Origin: JAYTJL01 sp043731125
Lineage (GTDB): Bacteria > Patescibacteriota > Saccharimonadia > Saccharimonadales > UBA10212
Direction of reading: 5' to 3'
Length of the DNA: 14,495 nt
NCBI GenBank assembly: GCA_043731125.1
Contig: JAYTJL010000046.1
Span: forward strand, 1-14,495
How positions within the stretch are numbered: the first letter of the stretch is position 1; the number at the start of each line of letters is the position of its first letter. The notes beneath the pieces were generated by a model. The model was not told where the DNA came from and did no database searches. It worked only from the letters and a program-made list of their open reading frames with translations. Below, one piece after another: positions 13,042 through 14,495 of the stretch. The translations under genes and the position numbers were made by a program.

Positions 13042-13251
13042 ATGGTTAGCTGGTTGATGTTTATTGTCATTTATGGTGTTTTGTTGTATTGTTGTCTTAA
13101 CTTGATTGACGGCCACCGATTGTGCGACCGCTGTCGGTTTGCACATTTCAAAATTCGGGAAAAGGAGAGAGATGCCACACGGCAATGTGTTTTACGCTGT
13201 CGTCGCGATCGTGATGGCTGGCTGTATAGCAGCGATAGTCGCCCAGTTTAA
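13042..13251 (+). CDS. Possible small membrane protein, doubtful
   Basis: 69-codon frame. The first 20 residues form a hydrophobic helix, followed by a basic tail with CDRC at about 28-31. It begins 3 bp after the operator-like palindrome and has no Shine-Dalgarno. Its last 80 bases overlap, in another frame, the better supported gene starting at 13172, and that overlap translates to an Arg-rich low-quality tail. It could be a genuine leader gene of the islet, or simply its untranslated leader. No family recognised. Confidence 0.3.
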   Translation: MVSWLMFIVIYGVLLYCCLNLIDGHRLCDRCRFAHFKIREKERDATRQCVLRCRRDRDGWLYSSDSRPV

Positions 13252-13324
13252 AATCGGGCTCAAGCAACACCGAGCTCGGAAAGCTCGACCTAGTCTAGTC
13301 AACCACGATACTGAGGAGGTCTAA
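13172..13324 (+). CDS. 50-aa single-TM protein of the GC-rich islet
   Basis: One hydrophobic helix (about residues 6-26) with a short N-terminus, then a strongly basic segment (KIGLKQHRARKAR) and an acidic end (HDTEEV). The frame is open upstream to 13106, but AGGAG at 13163-13167 selects the ATG at 13172, with a rather short 4-nt spacer. The stop is followed after one base by the next ATG. The layout, helix plus basic juxtamembrane patch, would place the tail in the cytoplasm. No family recognised. Confidence 0.6.
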   Translation: MPHGNVFYAVVAIVMAGCIAAIVAQFKIGLKQHRARKARPSLVNHDTEEV

Positions 13325-13325
13325 C

Positions 13326-13652
13326 ATGCCCTTTGCTATGGTGCTGTCCGGCCTGAGTGGCTGGACAGCCCTACGCATGATTTCTCACGCCTGGCGTGAC
13401 CGAACATCGGGCGGCTATAGCTCACTTATCCCAGGGGTAGTTCTGCTCTGGGCACAAGCTGCCATTTACACCACCATTGTTCACTTCGCCTTGGTTGGCG
13501 GAGGCATGCGCTGGTGGTACGGCGTCTTTATAGCCGTGCCAGCCGTGCTACTAGGCATCTTGGTGGTGGCACTGGCGATCTACGTGGTCATACCCAAGAA
13601 GACGTCAAAGCATGTCCACGAAAGCTGGCGACGCAAAAGGTGCCTCTGGTGA
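13326..13652 (+). CDS. 108-aa multi-TM protein of the GC-rich islet
   Basis: Hydrophobic segments at about 1-20 (weak), 33-58 and 64-90 separated by short polar loops; a basic C-terminal tail (KKTSKHVHESWRRKR) should be cytoplasmic. Start confirmed by AGGAGG at 13314-13319 with a 6-nt spacer; this site lies within the last codons of the previous gene. The preceding TAA ends one base before the ATG, and its own TGA overlaps the next gene's GTG, so translation is tightly coupled. Base composition is far richer in GC than the minus-strand genes (35 of 60 bases at 13381-13440). No family recognised. Confidence 0.65.
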   Translation: MPFAMVLSGLSGWTALRMISHAWRDRTSGGYSSLIPGVVLLWAQAAIYTTIVHFALVGGGMRWWYGVFIAVPAVLLGILVVALAIYVVIPKKTSKHVHESWRRKRCLW

Positions 13653-13750
13653 TTCCGTCATTAGCCCCGTTCATCGTTTTCGGTGTCGGAGTGTGTGTGG
13701 TTAAGGCCTACCGCCGATTCCGTAAACAACGCGCATCAGGAAAAAGCTAG
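13649..13750 (+). CDS. 33-aa single-TM protein of the GC-rich islet
   Basis: Start GTG at 13649 overlaps the previous stop as GTGA. AAGG lies about 8 nt upstream; a GTG at 13640 would add three residues. The product is one hydrophobic helix (IPSLAPFIVFGVGVCVV, about 2-18) followed by a basic tail (KAYRRFRKQR). The open frame extends further upstream, but that part is the shadow of the preceding gene. Short length keeps confidence moderate. Confidence 0.5.
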   Translation: MIPSLAPFIVFGVGVCVVKAYRRFRKQRASGKS

Positions 13751-13780
13751 AACTAGTCCCACGACCGGAAGGATGGAAGT

Positions 13781-13903
13781 ATGTCAGAATTCTTGATTAT
13801 CTTCGTGTGGGTTCTGGGGGCACTCATTGCCGCCGCGACCCTTGCAGTTGCCGGCTGTTACGCGTGGGTGTATCTCGTCCGTGGTTGGCACACTGATCGA
13901 TAG
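13781..13903 (+). CDS. 40-aa single-TM protein of the GC-rich islet
   Basis: MSEFLIIFVWVL begins an almost fully hydrophobic helix through about residue 33, ending RGWHTDR. AAGGA at 13769-13773 with a 7-nt spacer supports the ATG. It is the last gene of the islet, 30 bp after the previous one, and is followed by the hairpin-rich stretch and terminator. No family recognised. Confidence 0.55.
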   Translation: MSEFLIIFVWVLGALIAAATLAVAGCYAWVYLVRGWHTDR

Positions 13904-14033
13904 CACCAACAACACTCCCGAAGAAGTCCCAGGCAATTCGGCCTGGGCACCACCGCCCCCCAGAGCAGTTGCTCGGGGCACCGCTCCTCGAGAAATTAAA
14001 TATTTACTCGGAGTAAACCCCGATCGAGCAGGC
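13904..14033 (+). ncRNA. Hairpin-rich untranslated region (3' UTR or small RNA)
   Basis: No convincing gene. Successive hairpins are readable: CCCAGGC/GCCTGGG (13928-13934 with 13941-13947, loop AATTCG); GCCCC with GGGGC enclosing GAGCA/TGCTC (13955-13979, CCA bulge); and TTTACTC/GAGTAAA (14003-14017, one-base centre). TGCTCG at 13970-13975 can alternatively pair with CGAGCA at 14025-14030, competing with the second hairpin. The segment 13921-13980 has 40 G+C of 60. It ends in a terminator, so it could be a structured 3' UTR, a processed small RNA or an attenuator. No known RNA family is recognised. Confidence 0.45.
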
Positions 14034-14035
14034 CG

Positions 14036-14060
14036 CACCCCGCTCTCGGGGCTTTTTCTT
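14036..14060 (+). terminator. Intrinsic terminator of the plus-strand islet
   Basis: CCCCG (14038-14042) and CGGGG (14047-14051) enclose a CTCT loop, followed by C and TTTTTCTT. A strong GC stem with a T-run on the plus strand ends the islet transcript just before the next promoter. Confidence 0.85.
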
Positions 14061-14065
14061 AACCA

Positions 14066-14094
14066 TTGACAATACAATCACCGCGGTGCAAAAT
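14066..14094 (+). promoter_or_regulatory. Promoter of the surface-protein gene with internal palindrome
   Basis: Perfect -35 TTGACA (14066-14071), 17-nt spacer, -10-like CAAAAT (14089-14094). The spacer carries a 10-bp palindrome CACCGCGGTG (14079-14088), placed where a repressor would block polymerase. It directly follows the islet terminator. Confidence 0.5.
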
Positions 14095-14114
14095 TAAGCT
14101 TAAGTGTGTAATAA

Positions 14115-14495
14115 ATGAATCACAGTCCAATGGATTCTGCTGGCAATATGGAAATACTAACGAATAAACAGCGTAAAATTAAAGTCTTCAATCGTAGTGC
14201 TAGTTTTTCTTCTTATCAACTACTGGCATTTGTGGCGGCTTTTGCCTTAATTGGCGGCTTTATCCTATATAGAGCTCTCGCAGCCGCACCAATAGTGGCA
14301 ACGGTTGAATCAGAAAACATGGTTTTACCAGCCCTTACAACTACCACCAGCACAACCAACCCCTCCACCACAGTCGGTACCTCCTCAGTAGCTAAGACTA
14401 TCGATGGTAACTTGTCGGAGAGTGATTGGAATACTACCGTACCAGTTACTAAGACTGTATACGGTACGAATACTAACACTACGACATTTTCTACT
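14115..14495 (+). CDS. Cell-surface protein with CBM9-like domain, N-terminal part (runs off window)
   Basis: 127 residues are visible and the frame is open to the window end. A cytoplasmic start with a basic patch (NKQRKIKVFNR, 17-27) precedes one membrane helix at about 34-57. A Thr/Ser-rich linker (75-93) follows, then TIDGNLSESDWNTTVPVTKTVYG (95-117). This last stretch resembles the opening strands of family 9 carbohydrate-binding-like modules (IDGxLxExxW), common on secreted and surface proteins. The expected topology is anchored inside with the binding domain outside. ATG at 14115 is the first start; 14130 and 14148 are alternatives and none has a good Shine-Dalgarno. A role in attachment to a host or polysaccharide is inference. 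Confidence 0.7.
   Translation, partial: MNHSPMDSAGNMEILTNKQRKIKVFNRSASFSSYQLLAFVAAFALIGGFILYRALAAAPIVATVESENMVLPALTTTTSTTNPSTTVGTSSVAKTIDGNLSESDWNTTVPVTKTVYGTNTNTTTFST

Noticed and set aside
13827..14069. 80-codon plus-strand frame covering the islet end
   Set aside because: It overlaps the better supported 40-aa gene and reads through the hairpins and the intrinsic terminator, with low-complexity Pro/Arg content.
13784..14077. 97-codon minus-strand frame
   Set aside because: Antisense shadow of the GC-rich islet and terminator; no start signal or recognisable protein.
14216..14479. 87-codon minus-strand frame
   Set aside because: Antisense shadow of the surface-protein gene, caused by its Thr-rich codons.

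Overview
The window looks like chromosomal DNA of a small-genome bacterium of the Patescibacteria/CPR, most likely Saccharibacteria-like. This is inferred from gene content, not from a marker gene. The supporting observations are a short insertion-free ProRS, a class I LysRS, many short unrecognised membrane proteins, stop codons consistent with the standard code, start codons placed directly behind -10 motifs, and intergenic spaces filled with 7-bp iterated repeats. Nearly everything from 1 to 12803 is on the minus strand. From about 13042 to the right edge, genes are on the plus strand.

Layout, in minus-strand transcription order. (a) frr - rseP - CPBP protease (12803 to 10251), then proS (10065 to 8818), greA (8753 to 8292), class I lysS, msrA and a PF06262-type zinc metallopeptidase (to 5798). 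This is housekeeping translation, transcript-elongation, membrane-proteolysis and protein-repair content. (b) A 176-bp gap holding a nested inverted-repeat element. (c) A heliorhodopsin gene (5621 to 4800) heading a run of mostly uncharacterised membrane or surface genes: a 34-aa single-TM protein, a four-TM protein, a pilin-like exported protein, a three-TM protein, a Cas4/RecB-like PD-(D/E)XK nuclease, a two-TM protein and a one-TM protein. (d) serS, cut by the left edge, with a possible orphan coding fragment next to it. (e) On the plus strand right of a divergent operator-rich gap, a GC-rich islet of very small membrane proteins with strong Shine-Dalgarno sites. It is followed by a hairpin-rich untranslated stretch and an intrinsic terminator, then the start of a cell-surface protein with a CBM9-like domain that runs off the right edge.

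Two themes cut across the genes. First, several genes at the head of transcription units (lysS, proS, serS, the metallopeptidase, heliorhodopsin) have a TATAAT-like hexamer 6 to 8 nt before the start codon and no Shine-Dalgarno, as expected of leaderless mRNAs. Genes inside runs, and frr, tend to have Shine-Dalgarno sites. Second, the gaps before serS, lysS, proS and frr carry degenerate 7-bp iterations, in three cases as two inverted arms around a spacer. In front of the three tRNA-synthetase genes the last repeat merges with the -10 hexamer. The gap before heliorhodopsin has an analogous 9-bp version.

The most notable single gene is the heliorhodopsin: its retinal lysine and glutamate counterion positions are intact. 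No carotenoid or retinal biosynthesis gene lies in the window, so its chromophore would have to come from elsewhere. No tRNA, rRNA, CRISPR array, transposase or integrase was seen.
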